NCBI RefSeq assembly: GCF_023656565.1 | Contig: NZ_JAMOKG010000002.1 | Span: 874,030-938,029, forward strand | Direction of reading: 5' to 3' | Origin: Flavobacterium tyrosinilyticum | Lineage (GTDB): Bacteria; Bacteroidota; Bacteroidia; Flavobacteriales; Flavobacteriaceae | DNA length: 64,000 nucleotides | Part shown: piece after piece, positions 62,132 through 64,000 of the stretch | Position numbering within the stretch: the first letter of the stretch is position 1 | Layout of the letters: every line of letters starts with the position of its first letter | Notes under the pieces: generated by a model | What the model saw: only the letters and a program-made list of their open reading frames with translations | Databases searched by the model: none | What the model was told of the DNA's origin: nothing | Position numbers and translations under genes: made by a program

Positions 62132-63001
62132 ATGAATAATCAAACAGAAATACAGAATTGCGATTTCACTTCAGATTTGAAGATGAAAGGTTTTAAAGTC
62201 TATCCTATAAATGGAGATTTCAGTAAAGTTCCCGTTTACAGCCGAAGAGATTTTTATAAAATCTGCATAAACACCAGCAAAAGCGTTATACAATACGCTG
62301 ACCGTGGAATAGAAACCGACGGGACAATTCTGTTTTTTGGTAATCCGATTATTCCATATTCTTGGGAAACTATTTCTGAGAAATTCGAAGGCTATGCCTG
62401 TGTTTTTACCGAAGAATTTTTTAAAACCAAAGACCGTTCTGAAACCCTTCAGGAATCGCCTTTGTTTAAAATAGGAGGAACTCCAATTTTCACTTTAACT
62501 ACTGAACAAAAGGTGTTTATTGATTCCTTGTTCCAAAAAATGATTGAAGAATATGAAACCGATTATGCTTTCAAAGACGATTTAATGCGCAGTTATGTCA
62601 ATTTGATTATTCACGAATCAATGAAAATGCAGCCTTCGGAGAACTTCTTTAAACATAAAAATGCTTCTTCGAGAATTACTTCTTTGTTTTTAGAATTATT
62701 AGAAAGACAATTTCCAATAGAAACCAAAGATCAGCCTTTAGCTTTAAAAACTCCTCAAGATTACGCGCAGAGCCTTTCTGTTCACGTAAATCATTTAAAT
62801 CGTTCCGTAAAAGAAGTTACAGGAAGACCAACAACAGCGCACATTACAGAAAGAGTCATTAACGAAGCAAAAGCTTTATTGCAGCACACAGATTGGAGTA
62901 TTTCTGATATTGGTTATTCGCTTGGATTTGAATATCCGAGTTATTTCAATAATTATTTTAAAAGACTTACAGGAACGGTTCCGAAATCACTTCGCATGTA
63001 A
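62132..63001 (+). CDS. AraC family transcriptional regulator
   Basis: 289 residues. The C-terminal HTH18 domain (about 185-289) has ITERVINEAKALLQHTDWSISDIGYSLGFEYPSYFNNYFKRLTGTVPKSLR, with both recognition helices intact. The N-terminal part, rich in SRRDFYKICINTSKSVIQY, resembles a cupin-like sensing domain. The cupin gene and an alcohol dehydrogenase follow, a typical arrangement with an AraC activator of aldehyde or quinone defence genes. Confidence 0.9.
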   Translation: MNNQTEIQNCDFTSDLKMKGFKVYPINGDFSKVPVYSRRDFYKICINTSKSVIQYADRGIETDGTILFFGNPIIPYSWETISEKFEGYACVFTEEFFKTKDRSETLQESPLFKIGGTPIFTLTTEQKVFIDSLFQKMIEEYETDYAFKDDLMRSYVNLIIHESMKMQPSENFFKHKNASSRITSLFLELLERQFPIETKDQPLALKTPQDYAQSLSVHVNHLNRSVKEVTGRPTTAHITERVINEAKALLQHTDWSISDIGYSLGFEYPSYFNNYFKRLTGTVPKSLRM

Positions 63002-63310
63002 ATTGTTTCAATTTCTTAATTTTTTGTTTGAATATTGTTATTTCGGCATTATAGTATTGCACTACATTTGCCCTGAAATAAACAACGAATCTTTGTATCA
63101 GTTTTTTTAATGACTAAATAACACTTCACAAAAGCATGCTCCGCTTTACATTTAGTTTTAAATTTTGATAATAGAAAAATATAAATTTTTTTAAAGTATT
63201 AATTAAAATCAAAATCTCCTTCTATCAAGAGATTCGATGTACTGATTATTTCATTCAAATAAGCTTATAAGAATTTAAAAATTAATTATTAACCTAAAAA
63301 CAACGAAATT
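63002..63310. other. Gene-free stretch of 309 bp before the cupin gene
   Basis: A TACATTTG word at 63063-63070 could be a promoter with a 235-nt leader; otherwise nothing. No palindrome family was recognised. Confidence 0.35.
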
Positions 63311-63718
63311 ATGTCGACACATTTCACTGCCGTAACCGAAGAAGGTAAAATTCCAAATACTTATATGACAGGCGAAGTGTCATATAAAAAGCAGACAAGC
63401 GAAATTCATCCTGAAAATACTGTTATCAAAGATATTTCTTTTGAACCCGGAGCAAGAAGTAATTGGCACAGTAACGCTAGTCTGCAGTTGATCATTGTAA
63501 CAGATGGAGTTGGCTATTACCAAGAAAGAGGCGGACAAATTAATCTTATTGAAAAAGGAAAAGTAATCACGGTTTTACCTGGAATTGAGCATTGGTACGG
63601 AGCAACACCAACGACAAAATATTCTCATATTACCATTGTAACAGAAATAGATAAAGGTCATGGAACTTGGCTGGAAAGCGTTACCGATGAAGAATATTAT
63701 TCTTTTGAAAGATGCTAG
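63311..63718 (+). CDS. Cupin domain protein
   Basis: 135 residues, a single cupin fold: VIKDISFEPGARSNWHSNASLQLIIVTDGVGYYQERGGQI (metal-ligand His near 57) and VITVLPGIEHWYGATPTTKYSHITIVTE (His near 93). Likely cytosolic. It resembles small cupins found with carboxymuconolactone decarboxylases and oxidoreductases. It lies between the AraC gene and an alcohol dehydrogenase, probably co-regulated. Confidence 0.85.
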   Translation: MSTHFTAVTEEGKIPNTYMTGEVSYKKQTSEIHPENTVIKDISFEPGARSNWHSNASLQLIIVTDGVGYYQERGGQINLIEKGKVITVLPGIEHWYGATPTTKYSHITIVTEIDKGHGTWLESVTDEEYYSFERC

Positions 63719-63761
63719 ATTCTAAGATGCTAAGATTCTAAGATTCTGAGATTCTAAGTTT
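63716..63761. repeat. Single arm of family F
   Basis: GATTCTAAGATGCTAAGATTC-type words follow the cupin stop directly; no partner arm is visible within the window. Confidence 0.55.
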
Positions 63762-63927
63762 TTACGCAGATTTTACTGATTTATAACAGATTATATTTTT
63801 TGATTAGGTAAAAATAATCGAAATTTATATAACTATTTGTAAATCAATATGATTTGGTAGATTCTCTATGCCTTTTTTCAACAGTTTTAAAACTTGAAAC
63901 TTGAAACAAAAAAACAACAAATAAATT

Positions 63928-64000
63928 ATGGAAACAAAAAACATTAAAGCCTTTGGTACCGAAGCTGCCGAAGCACCGTTAAAGACCCTAGATATTCAAA
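63928..64000 (+). CDS. Alcohol dehydrogenase, 5' end only
   Basis: Twenty-four codons beginning METKNIKAFGTEAAEAPLK before the window ends. This opening matches NAD(P)-dependent zinc alcohol dehydrogenases of the YahK/CAD type. It lies on the same strand as the AraC and cupin genes. The call depends on a short stretch. Confidence 0.65.
   Translation, partial: METKNIKAFGTEAAEAPLKTLDIQ

Noticed and set aside
1..64000. tRNA, rRNA, IS element or prophage
   Set aside because: I found no cloverleaf-like TTCGAAT context, rRNA-like block, transposase or integrase frame by eye; a tool-based scan would be decisive.

Overview
The window reads as a chromosomal segment of a flavobacterium (Bacteroidota, probably Flavobacterium or a close relative). 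This rests on strong A+T richness, many promoters of the Bacteroidota type (TAnnTTTG at -7, sometimes TTTG near -33), type IX secretion sorting tails, lipoproteins with an acidic export signal after the lipobox, a bacillithiol-type YtxJ protein, and the argC-argD-proA-proB-argF'-argB-argE-argH gene order. I see no rRNA, tRNA, IS element, prophage or CRISPR array. The window is 57 protein genes, two of them cut by the window edges, including three very small ones, plus many palindromic intergenic repeats.

Layout. 1-8816: arginine/proline operon on the plus strand; every gap between its genes holds palindromic or repeat-derived sequence, and one gap carries a GxxExxY gene between inverted repeats. 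8891-16014: secreted pectate lyase, a membrane protein pair, YtxJ and ClpB. 16104-20498: secreted T9SS-type and LRR-like proteins, a 39-residue membrane peptide next to a DUF808 protein, a lipoprotein, and a 38-residue basic peptide gene next to a DUF6169-like gene. 20576-27356: agmatine-to-putrescine enzymes AguB and AguA around an OmpA protein and a choice-of-anchor I lipoprotein, then a secreted endonuclease/exonuclease/phosphatase-fold protein. 27458-36959: fumarylacetoacetase and GlyA from divergent promoters, MiaE, GMP reductase, a GNAT enzyme, a TetR-MFS efflux pair with matching candidate operators, a pentapeptide-repeat protein and aspartase. 37117-45311: an outer-membrane barrel, a two-component system, a Usp-like protein, bestrophin, and a divergent MocR/EamA pair. 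45646-54312: acyl-CoA dehydrogenase/oxidase, then a carbohydrate cluster of a DUF6377 regulator, GH3 glucosidase, DUF1349 protein and acyltransferase. 54463-64000: tyrS, ArsR with an old yellow enzyme, TlpA-like protein, GH2 galactosidase, AraC regulator, cupin and the start of an alcohol dehydrogenase.

The strongest regulatory find is a complete transcription attenuator in front of tyrS. A promoter lies almost on top of the start codon of a 36-residue leader peptide with six tyrosines, three of them consecutive. It is followed by a 9-bp terminator hairpin and U tract, then tyrS. A leader segment can pair over 10 bp with the 5' half of the terminator, giving an antiterminator.

The second theme is the intergenic palindromes: at least ten sequence-unrelated families with the same architecture (arms of about 20-27 bp, usually 83-111 nt overall), three of them nested inside others. 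The third theme is that the genes for three transcription factors (TetR, ArsR, AraC) and the tyrS leader peptide appear to have leaderless or near-leaderless mRNAs, while other genes with visible promoters have predicted leaders of about 14-42 nt.
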